Positions 30,289-38,648 of a stretch of 38,728 nucleotides of DNA are shown one piece after another. Made by a program: the position numbers and the translations under genes. This stretch comes from Planctomycetota bacterium (lineage in GTDB: Bacteria > Planctomycetota > Planctomycetia > Pirellulales > Pirellulaceae): positions 1 to 38,728 of the forward strand of contig JAJRWU010000096.1 in assembly GCA_024276655.1 (NCBI GenBank). The letters run 5' to 3'. Every line of letters begins with the position of its first letter. The stretch's first letter is position 1. Below the pieces are notes generated by a model. The model ran no database searches. It was not told the origin of the DNA and saw only the letters and a program-made list of their open reading frames with translations.

Positions 30289-31398
30289 ATGAAGCATTCG
30301 AAGTTACGGCGGCAGATCATCTTTGAAGCCGCGCGGCTGATGTACGATCGCCAAGAGTCGGAGTATTATCGCGCGAAGATGAAAGCCGCGAGAAGGATTT
30401 GCCAAGGCTGGGTCAAACCTTCCGACCTACCCAGCAATGCCGAAATTCGCGATGAAATCCAAACCTTCGCACGGCTGCACGAAGGCGCGAAACGCGACCA
30501 CCGCCTATTCGAGATGCGTCTCGACGCGCTGCGCATGATGCGTCTGCTCCAGCGTTTTCGCCCACGCCTGATCGGCAGCGTGCTGACGGGGCGCGTCCGC
30601 CAAGGCTCCGATATCGATCTACACCTGTTTGCCGATCATCTTTCGGCTATCACGGCGCTGTTGGATGAACAGGGCGCCATCTACGACATCCAGCGGAAAC
30701 GCGTGCAGAAGAAGGGCGAAGAACGCGTCTTCACGCATATTCATGTGCAGGATCGGTTCCCGATTGAAATCACGGTGTACGCCTCGAATTTGAATCGGTT
30801 TACTTTTCAAAGTTCGATTACCGGCAAGGCCATCGAACGGGTGAGCACTGCGGAGTTGGAACAGTTTCTGCGCCAACAGTACCCGGATGTCGATCTGGAC
30901 GACGCTCTGGAGGCGGCCGAAAACGAACCCGATCCGCTGTTGGTTTATGAAGCCTTGCTGCTGCCGCTAGAGAACGTAAAACAAAACCCCGCGTATCATC
31001 CTGAGGGTGATGCGCTTTACCATAGTTTGCAAGTGTTCGACTTGGCCCGCGACGAACTTCCGTACGATGAAGAATTTCTGGCCGCGGCGCTGTTGCACGA
31101 TGTCGGCAAGGCGATCGAACCTCAGGACCACGTAACCGCCGCCTTGGAAGCGCTGGAAGGTTTTATCACGCCGCGCACCGCCTGGCTGATTGAGCACCAC
31201 ATGTTGGGCCACGCGATTGAGAACCGCAGCATTGGCGCCCGCGCCCATCGCCGGCTGCGGGAGTCGGAAAACTACGAAGACCTGCTGCTGCTTTCGCACT
31301 GCGACCGCGCCGGTCGCTGCGCGGGCGTTGAAGCGCCCGAACTGGACGAAGCGATAGCATACCTCCGCGAACTCGCCACCACGTTTGGTTGCCAATAG
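30289..31398 (+). CDS. Nucleotidyltransferase fused to an HD domain
   Basis: A 369-residue two-domain protein. The N-terminal helix bundle (KLRRQIIFEAARLMYDRQES) leads into a polymerase-beta-type nucleotidyltransferase: G96-S97, G101, then SDIDLHLF with Asp108 and Asp110 as metal ligands. From about 235 an HD domain begins: H245, H270-D271 (LLHDVGKA), H281, and an HCDRAGRC segment near 345. The fold combination resembles tRNA nucleotidyltransferase/phosphohydrolase or GlnD-type enzymes, but the protein is shorter and has no CCA-enzyme RNA-binding part. ATG 30289 gives the conserved N-terminus. Substrate unknown. Confidence 0.8.
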   Translation: MKHSKLRRQIIFEAARLMYDRQESEYYRAKMKAARRICQGWVKPSDLPSNAEIRDEIQTFARLHEGAKRDHRLFEMRLDALRMMRLLQRFRPRLIGSVLTGRVRQGSDIDLHLFADHLSAITALLDEQGAIYDIQRKRVQKKGEERVFTHIHVQDRFPIEITVYASNLNRFTFQSSITGKAIERVSTAELEQFLRQQYPDVDLDDALEAAENEPDPLLVYEALLLPLENVKQNPAYHPEGDALYHSLQVFDLARDELPYDEEFLAAALLHDVGKAIEPQDHVTAALEALEGFITPRTAWLIEHHMLGHAIENRSIGARAHRRLRESENYEDLLLLSHCDRAGRCAGVEAPELDEAIAYLRELATTFGCQ

Positions 31399-31447
31399 GC
31401 TCCCTATAAGACATCAAAGATGCCTGACTTCCTTCGATCTGGCCGGT

Positions 31448-32836
31448 TTATCTTTCCGATGTCGGCGCCGGGGCGGCGACTGGTTCGTTCGATTCAATTG
31501 GCTGCTTCGCGCCGGGCTCCAAGGCGCCGGTGGCGGCTTTTGCGGGCGCCGGCGCCGATAGCTTATCGCGAATTGCCAGCGATGTTTTCACGGCCAGCAC
31601 GACGGTCACCAAACAACCGATCGCGCCCATGATTTTTAGCCACGCCGGAACGGTTCGTTCGCCGGTCAAATCGGGGCGGGTGGCGAGAAACAGCATGGAA
31701 AATGCCAAAACTGGTACGCCGATGACGGTGATCGCCTGGGCGAAAATGATCAGATTCACCGGGCTTTCGCCGCGAAGAATGGTGACAATCGCCACGCTCA
31801 TACCGGTCAGCAAGACGATTACCGTACCTAGTTTCGGGCCGATCTGGTCCATGCGGCCGCCCAGTCCGAAGCCGTCGGTCAGGAGCACGCCGCCGACCAT
31901 GGCATTGACCAAAAAGGAGCTAAAGGCGCCGGCGAAAATGCCCAAGCAGAACAGAATCATGGCGAAGGAGCCGAACAGCGGTTCGAGTTGGAGGGCGATA
32001 TCCGCCGCTGATTTGAGATCGCCGGGAGCGATTCTGCCGTGCAACACCGCCGCCGATGTGGCCATGATAATCAGCGTGATGCCCACCAGCACCGTCACGC
32101 CGGCGATGGAGTCGGTCAGGCCTTGTTTTAGGTGTTTGATGGTCCAACCTTTTTCGCGCACCAAATAACACTGGTAAAAAGCGGCGCCCACGGAAAACGT
32201 GGTGGCGAACAAACCGAGCAGCGGCCAAATCGACTCGCCCAGGGAGTCGCCCTTCGGGAGTTTGGGAACCAGCCCGCCGATGATTCCTCCCAATGAAGGC
32301 CGGGCCATGAACAGGTTCACCGCGAAGCCGAGCATCATGACGAAAACGAGCAGCATCATCAGCCGTTCGATTTGCTTGTACAGGCCGCGCACTCCGAACA
32401 TCGTGGTGATGATCAACAAATTGAGGACCAGCAGGCAGCCGATTTTTGCTGTCTTGACGAGGGATGCGTCGAGCGATTCCAAAAAAGGTTCGACCGCCGC
32501 CACCACGCCCAGGTTGTTGCTGAATTGAAAGCAAGCCGCGATCAGAAACAGGCTCATACCAACCAGCGCCGCTGCGGGCCTTCCGAGCCGGCGCGCTAAC
32601 TCATCGCAGGGCGTTCCCTCCAGCGTAACACCCAAGCGGGCGCCGAGCGCCGTCATGCTAACCATCAGAATGCCGGCCGCGGCCAGCACCCAAGCCATGC
32701 TGTAGCCAAATTGCACGCCGACCTTGGAACTGGTCAAAATACTGCCCGGCCCCAGCACGACCGAAGCGATGATAATGGCCGGCCCCAGAGAGCGAAAAAG
32801 GCCGCGTTGTTTTGGCTCCGCCGTTGGTTCGTTCAC
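31448..32836 (-). CDS. Nramp-related metal transporter lacking the usual metal motifs
   Basis: A 462-residue membrane protein with about eleven membrane segments. The opening RSLGPAIIIASVVLGPGSIL then VGVQFGYSMAWVL matches Nramp (Mn/Fe transporters), but the TM1 DPGN motif reads GPGS (29-32). In TM6 the MPH motif is replaced by GAAFYQCY (217-224). The start is GTG 32836, with GAGGA about 9 nt upstream. The frame runs on to 33193, but that part is only repeats and the end of the next gene. An Nramp-related carrier for another ion is likely; ordinary Mn/Fe transport is doubtful. A Pro/Ala-rich cytoplasmic tail ends the protein. Confidence 0.85.
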   Translation of the reverse strand: MNEPTAEPKQRGLFRSLGPAIIIASVVLGPGSILTSSKVGVQFGYSMAWVLAAAGILMVSMTALGARLGVTLEGTPCDELARRLGRPAAALVGMSLFLIAACFQFSNNLGVVAAVEPFLESLDASLVKTAKIGCLLVLNLLIITTMFGVRGLYKQIERLMMLLVFVMMLGFAVNLFMARPSLGGIIGGLVPKLPKGDSLGESIWPLLGLFATTFSVGAAFYQCYLVREKGWTIKHLKQGLTDSIAGVTVLVGITLIIMATSAAVLHGRIAPGDLKSAADIALQLEPLFGSFAMILFCLGIFAGAFSSFLVNAMVGGVLLTDGFGLGGRMDQIGPKLGTVIVLLTGMSVAIVTILRGESPVNLIIFAQAITVIGVPVLAFSMLFLATRPDLTGERTVPAWLKIMGAIGCLVTVVLAVKTSLAIRDKLSAPAPAKAATGALEPGAKQPIESNEPVAAPAPTSER

Positions 32837-32886
32837 AAGTGTTTTCCTCAAAGCTGTGTTATCAAGAAGCGGGGGGGCGCAGATGA

Positions 32887-32950
32887 ATAAGTTACCGGTC
32901 GCCCAGCGAAAAAGCCCGGCATTTTCAAAATGCCGGGCTTTTAATTCGGC
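32887..32950 (-). repeat. Palindromic element, long form, copy 3
   Basis: Minus-strand copy of the unit at 141-208: GCCGAATTAAAAG, palindrome, T run, GACCGGTAACTTATT. Its first flank is also part of each 30-bp repeat that precedes it, so the tandem array seems to have grown out of the border of this element. Confidence 0.75.
32910..32942 (-). terminator. Terminator between the esterase and the Nramp-like gene
   Basis: A perfect 16-bp stem AAAAGCCCGGCATTTT with one central base, followed on the minus strand by five T. It lies about 150 nt after the esterase stop, past the tandem repeats, and about 75 nt before the Nramp-like start. Confidence 0.75.
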
Positions 32951-33090
32951 AACTACTATTCGGGGTGCTTTTAATTCGGCAACTACTATTCGGGGTGCTT
33001 TTAATTCGGCAACTACTATTCGGGGTGCTTTTAATTCGGCAACTACTATTCGGGGTGCTTTTAATTCGGCAACTACTATTCGGGGTGCTT
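32941..33090. repeat. Five exact 30-bp tandem repeats at the esterase stop codon
   Basis: The 30-bp unit starting TTAATTCGGCAACTACTATT occurs five times without change and ends directly at the TAA of the sialate O-acetylesterase (33091-33093). Read in the esterase frame, each unit contains TAG, TAG and TAA, so the stop is repeated many times. In another frame the array reads KAPRIVVAEL repeats, which I consider not translated. Confidence 0.9.
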
Positions 33091-34650
33091 TTAATGGCTG
33101 TTGACGGTCAGCCCCGGCCAATCGTCGGTTCGAAAGGGCGACGCCGGCAGTCCGGCCGTGTTCACCAAGTTGCAGTCGGGGTTTTCGGCCCAACCATATC
33201 GAACCGCAACCGGGTTCGCCACCTCAGGATGCGAAACCGTAACCGTGGCGCCGTCGGTCGTGGCGTTGGCCCACACAAACTTTTTGTCTTCCCCGGCAAT
33301 GGCGAAGCCTTTTAGCGGCTGGCCGGCCCGGGCTTGAAGCCCGCCGGCGATATGTTGGAACCGTAGTTCGATTTTATCTTTCTGGATTTCAAACGATGTG
33401 AACCGAGGACTCAACGAGACGCTGCTTTCGCCGTAGGTTCCGGCCATCGCGCATAACGCCAATCGCAGGCCGACGTCTTGTTTGTTGCGGGGATGGATAT
33501 CGTTCGCGTCGCCGATATCAATCGTGACGGCCTGCGCCATGTTGGGCAAGGTGGCCAACGTCATCGACTGTGCTTCACGCAGTTCCGCCCACGCGCTCTC
33601 TCCCGGCTGCGGCGCCGCTTGCCGGAAGTTCGCCAGTTGCACAAACAGAAAGGGGAAATTGCCCTGCCCCCAAACGCGGCGCCAATCGCGGACCATGGTC
33701 GGGAAGATGGTTCGATATTGGTAGGCCCGCCCGGCGTTCGATTCACCCTGATACCAAATGGCGCCGCGAATGGAAAACTTCGTCAGCGGCGCGATCATGG
33801 CGTTGTAAAGACTGGCCGGACGATGGGCGCTGGCGGCCGGGCTTTGCGGAGGACGGGGCCGCGCCGGCGGCGTTTTTCCCTCGGCCTTCGCTTTTTTCAC
33901 CGCTTCCCGCCAACGCGTGAGCCGGTTGGCGAACAGCGATTCCGCTTTTTTCGCGTCGTAGTTCGTTATGGCTTGTTCCCACCGCGCAAGCAGCGGCTGC
34001 AACGATTCCTCGCGTTCCAAGGCGCCGTGGCTGGTCCAGGCTTCGGCCGGCGTGCCGCCGTACGACGTATTGATCAAGCCAATCGGCACACCCTCTCCCA
34101 GATGCACGGCGCGTCCAAAAAAGTAAGCCACGGCGGAAAAATTCGGTACCGTGTCGGGGCCGCACACGCTCCATTGCCCCTCGAAGTCGGCCTGCTGATC
34201 TTCCTGCGTTTTTCGAGGCACGGTGAGCAGACGAATTTGCGGATAGGATTCCGAATCGGCAATTTCCGCCTTGGCGTTGTTGGAATTTCGCACCGGCCAA
34301 GCCATGTTCGATTGCCCGGAACACACCCAGACATCGCCCACCAGCACATCGGCTACTTTTGTTTCGTCGCCCGTGGAAGTTTTCACCGTGAGTTCGTACG
34401 GCCCGCCAGCCGCTAGGGGCGGCAAGGCAAGGCGCCAATCGCCGTCCTGATTTGCCGTCGCCGTGGCGTTGGCGCCCGCGATGGCCACTGAAACGCCGGC
34501 GTTCGCATCGGCCCGGCCCCAGACCGAAATCATGCGGTCTCGCTGAAGCACCATGTGGTCGGTAAACAAACTGGGGAGCTTGAGTTCGGCCGAAGCAACC
34601 GCTTGCAAGGCCAGAAAAACCAACAGCGCCAAGCATGATTTTCGCAGCAT
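33091..34650 (-). CDS. Sialate O-acetylesterase family protein
   Basis: A 519-residue exported SGNH-type esterase predicted to remove O-acetyl groups from sialic acids or similar sugars. Signal peptide at 1-21 (LALLVFLALQAVASA). It then shows LPSLFTDHMVLQRD, the nucleophile motif CSGQSNM with Ser114, INTSYGGTPAEAW, GAIWYQGESNA, and the late DIHPRNKQDVG with His386. The C-terminal part is a beta-sandwich. Length is normal and the start ATG 34650 is clear. Such enzymes are abundant in planctomycetes that degrade host or algal polysaccharides. The stop codon touches a tandem repeat array. Confidence 0.92.
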   Translation of the reverse strand: MLRKSCLALLVFLALQAVASAELKLPSLFTDHMVLQRDRMISVWGRADANAGVSVAIAGANATATANQDGDWRLALPPLAAGGPYELTVKTSTGDETKVADVLVGDVWVCSGQSNMAWPVRNSNNAKAEIADSESYPQIRLLTVPRKTQEDQQADFEGQWSVCGPDTVPNFSAVAYFFGRAVHLGEGVPIGLINTSYGGTPAEAWTSHGALEREESLQPLLARWEQAITNYDAKKAESLFANRLTRWREAVKKAKAEGKTPPARPRPPQSPAASAHRPASLYNAMIAPLTKFSIRGAIWYQGESNAGRAYQYRTIFPTMVRDWRRVWGQGNFPFLFVQLANFRQAAPQPGESAWAELREAQSMTLATLPNMAQAVTIDIGDANDIHPRNKQDVGLRLALCAMAGTYGESSVSLSPRFTSFEIQKDKIELRFQHIAGGLQARAGQPLKGFAIAGEDKKFVWANATTDGATVTVSHPEVANPVAVRYGWAENPDCNLVNTAGLPASPFRTDDWPGLTVNSH

Positions 34651-34933
34651 GATTTCTTCCGTGGGCGAAGGTAAGAGGGTGAGTTCCGCGGCTGCTACAC
34701 CGTGAGGCCGGCCGGTTGCGTTCGCTTCGGCAAGATCAAGTGAACGCGCCGGACTGGGAGGTTGGGCGCAAAACGGGGCGACAAAAGTTTTCGTTTAGCA
34801 TAACGACTGCTCCGTTCATTTGCAGCGCCGCATGCAGCGCCGCAGCCGCCGATTTCTTGCTCGCATGCAGGCCTCGCTATTAGACAGCCTGGACGAAGCG
34901 TATCATGAGAGGCAATGAGTGGACGCCACTAAC

Positions 34934-36466
34934 ATGCAAACTAGCAGCGACAGGCGAACGTATTCCCAATTGAAAAAGAAAAACACACAACCCACGGCGC
35001 CCTCTGCTTTAACGCCGCCCGGCTGGCTGCGTCGGTGGGACGGCCCTGCCGAATCCTGGAGGCTGCCAGCACTATTGACGCTCTTGGCCGTCTTCGGCTT
35101 GGCGCTGCACGCCGCAACATGGCCGCTGTGGTTACCGGCGTCAGTGGGGTTACCGGCGTCAGTGGGGTTACCGGCGTCAGTGGGGTTACCGGCGTCAGTG
35201 GGGTTACCGGCTTCAGGGGGGCAATCGGCTTCGGCGGCCTATCCTCAAGTGCCCTTGATATGGGGCGTCCAGAACACTCCCGCGTGGTTGGAATTGGCGG
35301 CTGCCGCGGTTTGTATTTTGTCGCTTGTGGTTCTTTTGGCAACGCGTTCCACCAAAGGCTGGGGCGGCCGCTGCTTGGCGAGTTATCTGCTGGCGGCGGG
35401 CTTCCTGATGCTGCTCGACCAACACCGCATTCAGGCCTGGACCTACCAGTTCTGCTTGCTGGCGGTGGTGTTTTTGTTGGTCGACGCCCGCCGTGCTCTG
35501 GCCATGGCCCGCCTGCTAGCGGTGAGCATTTATCTGTATTCCGCCTGGAGTAAGTTCGACTACGTTTTTCTTCACACCGTGGGCGTGGAGTTCGCCCGTA
35601 CGCTGCTGGCGTTCGTCGTCCGGCCTGATACGATTGCACGCGTCGCGCCGAACATGGCTTGGTTGTTTCCCGTGGGGGAACTGGCGGTCGGCTTGGGTTT
35701 GTGCTTTCGCCGTACGAGAACAATCGCGCTCGCCGGCGCGATCGTGATGCATCTGGCCTTGCTCCTCATTCTCGGTCCTTGGGGTTTGCAGCACCAAAAC
35801 GGCGTGTTGCTCTGGAACGGTTTTTTTCTCGGCCAGGCTCTGGTTTTGTTCGCTGGGCGGAGGGGAAAGCACAACCCAACGGAAACGGAGGCAACACGAA
35901 CCACGGAGCCTACTGGTTTGTGGCGATGCCAAGCAGCTCAGTGGGCGGCGGCGTTGGTGATTGGCGGCGCGGTGCTTGCGCCGTTGGGGGCGCCCTGGGG
36001 ATGGTGGGACCGCTGGCCCGCTTGGTCGCTTTACGCGCCGGGAGGAGAACGGCTCACGATTCTGATTCACCAGGAAGGCGCCGCGAAACTACCGGCGGCA
36101 TTGCAGCCCTACCTGCAAGAAAGCGAAGGCCCCTGGCGCCGCTTTCGGCCCGACTTGTGGTCGCTGAACGCGTTGCACGCGCCGGAGTATCCTCAAAACC
36201 GATGCCGCTTGGGCGTCGCGATTTATCTAGCCCGCGGCTACGAATTGGGCCCCTGGATTCAAACCGTTGTTTCCACGTCGGCCAACCGATTTACCGGGGA
36301 GCGGCGAACTCATCGGTTGGTCGGCGTCGAACAGATGGAGTCGGCCTCCGCACGTTTTGTTTTCAACGCGCGGCCGCGTTTGCCGCGAACGGCGAGCGGA
36401 AATACGCCCACCACGCCGGCCAAAACGCAAAACGCCAAACAGCAGGCGGCGGGAAGATCGCCGTAA
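34934..36466 (+). CDS. MauE/DoxX-like multi-pass membrane protein
   Basis: A 510-residue membrane protein with about eight to nine hydrophobic segments. The part around 200-290 (LYSAWSKFDYVFLHTVGVEF, WLFPVGELAVGLGLCFRRTR, LLILGPWGLQHQNGVLLWN) resembles MauE/DoxX-type proteins tied to redox or methylamine pathways. After about 350 a soluble C-terminal part follows. Near residue 70 a LPASVG hexapeptide is repeated, from 18-bp DNA repeats. ATG 34934 is chosen; a GTG at 34919 is possible. Its 3' end overlaps the opposite-strand lnt gene by 157 nt. Function is unproven. Confidence 0.75.
   Translation: MQTSSDRRTYSQLKKKNTQPTAPSALTPPGWLRRWDGPAESWRLPALLTLLAVFGLALHAATWPLWLPASVGLPASVGLPASVGLPASVGLPASGGQSASAAYPQVPLIWGVQNTPAWLELAAAAVCILSLVVLLATRSTKGWGGRCLASYLLAAGFLMLLDQHRIQAWTYQFCLLAVVFLLVDARRALAMARLLAVSIYLYSAWSKFDYVFLHTVGVEFARTLLAFVVRPDTIARVAPNMAWLFPVGELAVGLGLCFRRTRTIALAGAIVMHLALLLILGPWGLQHQNGVLLWNGFFLGQALVLFAGRRGKHNPTETEATRTTEPTGLWRCQAAQWAAALVIGGAVLAPLGAPWGWWDRWPAWSLYAPGGERLTILIHQEGAAKLPAALQPYLQESEGPWRRFRPDLWSLNALHAPEYPQNRCRLGVAIYLARGYELGPWIQTVVSTSANRFTGERRTHRLVGVEQMESASARFVFNARPRLPRTASGNTPTTPAKTQNAKQQAAGRSP
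35131..35220. repeat. 18-bp tandem repeats in the MauE/DoxX-like gene
   Basis: Four exact copies of GTTACCGGCGTCAGTGGG and a fifth changed copy. Translated as LPASVG repeats in a loop after the first membrane segment. As with the other arrays, the unit is a multiple of three bases and the copy number is about five. Confidence 0.9.
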
Positions 36467-38151
36467 TGCAAATAGACGCTATCGCGTGGGTTCCGCCGAA
36501 GTTCAGCCACGATATGCGCGGCCTGCATGCGCGGCGTTTGCTGCACGATTCTGCCGTTGTTATCGATCCAGGCGGAGAGCCCGGTGTTGGCGGCCACCAA
36601 CATCGGCCGCCGCAATTCCACGGCGCGAAACACAGCGCAAGCCAAGTGGAGGTCGAGAATGTTCGACCCGCGAAACCAGCCATCGTTGGTGATGTTGAGC
36701 AAAAAATCGGGCGATTGGCCGAACGCGTCTAGATCCACGACCTGCCGGCGGAGCAAGTGCGGCACGGTGCTCTCAAAACAAACACTCGGCGCCGCCCGCA
36801 ACTCGCCCACTTGAAAAACCTGCGGCGCTTCTCCCGGCGTGAGCCCCGACGCCAAGGGCATCAACCGATACAGCCAGGGGAAATAGCCGGCGAAAGGAAT
36901 GTATTCGCCAAACATCACGGGATGCATTTTGTTGTATCGGCCGATGAGGTCGCCGCTCTCGTTCAAATACACGGCCGCGTTGTACGACAACACCCCCTCG
37001 GCGCCGTAGTGCAACGCGCCCGTACCGGCCACCAGCGGCGCGCGGAAATCGAGCGCGGCGGCGAGTTGCGATGTTTTGGCTTGAAAGGTGAGCGCGGCGG
37101 CGTCGAGCTGCGTTGCAATATCGGGAGGAAGTTCGACGCCCGGCGGCGGTTTGATGACGTCGTCGTGGGTGATCAGCGGCGGTTCGATATTCAGCATCGA
37201 CTCCGGCCAGACGAGCAGTTGCACATCGGGCGATGCTTGCAGCAACAGCCTCGATTCCTCAATATATTTACTCAGCGATTTTGCGTTGCGCTCGCGGTCG
37301 TATTCGAAGATCGTTTCGATCGAACGTTGAACCAGCCCCACCTTCACCACCGGCCCCGTCGCAACCTGTTCCTCATCCAAACGCGAATAGCCGTACGCCA
37401 ACATTGCCGCCAGCGCCGCCAGCCCAATGCCCGCCGCCGCCAGCCGCGCCAGTTTCGGCGGAGGGGTTTCTTGCAGCTTCATGAAGTAACAGGGAATCGT
37501 GGCCGTCATCACGATTAAGAAGCTCAAGCCGTAGCCGCCGGCAAGGTCGGCCAGTTGGATAACCACCGGTAAGGAAACTTGCGAGTGCGCCAACAAGGCC
37601 ACCGAAAAACCGGAGGCGAAATAGCTGCGCGCCAGTTCCAGGCCGGTCCAGATGATGGGCGCCGCCAGGAACAACGGCAGGCGCATTCGATGCACCGCGA
37701 CGCGGGTCAGTCCGACAAACAACGGCAGGTAGCAGGCCAAGTACGCCGCCAGCACCACCCAACCGAAATACGTCGCCCAGTGCGCCAGTCGCACACCCTG
37801 CAACAACAGCATCCAATGCACGAACCCGGCCAAATAAATGGCCCGATAGAAACGCCCCGGCGGTCGTTTGGGGAGGGCCGCCAAAACAATCCAACACGTC
37901 GGCGCGACCCACGCCAACGGCCACCAGCCGAGCGGCGGGAAGGCGGCCCAGAGCAATAGCGCCCCGGCCATCGCCCAGCCCCACACCCAGCGCGGCAGCG
38001 GCGGAGTCGCCCTTCGTTGGGCGGCCTGTTGTTTTTCACCCCGTTGCTTGCCATTGACCGACGACTCGGCCGCGCCGCCGGTTTTTCGCTGGCGGGCCTT
38101 GCTTCGCCGTATGCTTGGGGTGCTGCTGGGAGTCACAAGTTTTAGCTGCAT
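36310..38151 (-). CDS. lnt: Apolipoprotein N-acyltransferase
   Basis: A 613-residue enzyme that adds the third acyl chain to the N-terminal Cys of lipoproteins in the cytoplasmic membrane. A basic, disordered N-terminus (about 55 residues) precedes six or so membrane helices (WAAFPPLGWWPLAWVAP, ARSYFASGFSVALLAHSQ), then a nitrilase-like domain: E317 in LVWPESML, K408 in YNKMHPVMFGEYIPF, and C458 in SVCFES, the expected Glu-Lys-Cys triad. A last helix (ACCLAFCVLAGVVGVFPLAV) follows. ATG 38151 is preferred; the frame is open to 38298. Its 3' end overlaps the convergent membrane protein gene. Confidence 0.93.
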   Translation of the reverse strand: MQLKLVTPSSTPSIRRSKARQRKTGGAAESSVNGKQRGEKQQAAQRRATPPLPRWVWGWAMAGALLLWAAFPPLGWWPLAWVAPTCWIVLAALPKRPPGRFYRAIYLAGFVHWMLLLQGVRLAHWATYFGWVVLAAYLACYLPLFVGLTRVAVHRMRLPLFLAAPIIWTGLELARSYFASGFSVALLAHSQVSLPVVIQLADLAGGYGLSFLIVMTATIPCYFMKLQETPPPKLARLAAAGIGLAALAAMLAYGYSRLDEEQVATGPVVKVGLVQRSIETIFEYDRERNAKSLSKYIEESRLLLQASPDVQLLVWPESMLNIEPPLITHDDVIKPPPGVELPPDIATQLDAAALTFQAKTSQLAAALDFRAPLVAGTGALHYGAEGVLSYNAAVYLNESGDLIGRYNKMHPVMFGEYIPFAGYFPWLYRLMPLASGLTPGEAPQVFQVGELRAAPSVCFESTVPHLLRRQVVDLDAFGQSPDFLLNITNDGWFRGSNILDLHLACAVFRAVELRRPMLVAANTGLSAWIDNNGRIVQQTPRMQAAHIVAELRRNPRDSVYLHYGDLPAACCLAFCVLAGVVGVFPLAVRGKRGRALKTKRAEADSICSTPTNR

Positions 38152-38297
38152 CGGTTCACGAATGGATGGCAGCCAGACGCCGATGCCTGGAACGCCATGG
38201 CGTACTGTTAAAATCATACGGCATACCCGTGCTTCGCTCAATTGCGATTTTCGGCTGCTTTTTTGGTCGTGGGAGTGGGAACGCACTTTGCCGACCA

Positions 38298-38361
38298 CCG
38301 TTGGAGTTCACCTTTAGCGTGTTTTCGTCTCGGACGCATGCTGAAGCGTGAACTCCAACGG
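38298..38361. repeat. CCGTTGGAGT inverted repeat, copy 2
   Basis: Arms CCGTTGGAGTTCAC and GTGAACTCCAACGG with a GTGTTTTC motif inside, as in the copy at 4399-4464. Pairing extends imperfectly to about 25 nt on each side. Confidence 0.8.
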
Positions 38362-38495
38362 CTCCTTAAGCACCGCTCGCGAAATTAGTGACGACTTGCG
38401 ATTTTGAATTGTTAAACTCATTGCCGTGCAACGGCGTGATTATTCCTCAGTGCATCCCGTCATTTCACGAGCGGCCCTAACCGTGTAATAAATGA

Positions 38496-38574
38496 ACCAC
38501 GGATGGCACGGATCACACGGATGAAGAAGAGTCGTGGCGGCCGGCATCCGCGCCCATCGGTGTTATCCGTGGTT
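38496..38574. repeat. ACCACGGAT...ATCCGTGGT inverted repeat
   Basis: Arms ACCACGGATGGCACGGATCA and a degenerate complement ending TTATCCGTGGTT. The word style is that of a repeat seen widely in intergenic spaces of planctomycetes and related groups. Confidence 0.65.
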
Positions 38575-38648
38575 AAAATACTTCAGACTCGTCCGCCAAT
38601 TGATTTTTGGCGTCGGTTATGGTTTCTCTGTTTCTTCGGTAGTTCATG

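Noticed and set aside
32941-33090. Possible CRISPR array
   Set aside because: The 30-bp units are directly joined without spacers and no cas genes are present.
32837-33193. N-terminal extension of the Nramp-like frame with KAPRIVVAEL repeats
   Set aside because: It is formed by the 30-bp tandem repeats, a palindrome and the end of the esterase gene in another frame. A GTG with a good GAGGA upstream lies at the start of the family-like sequence.
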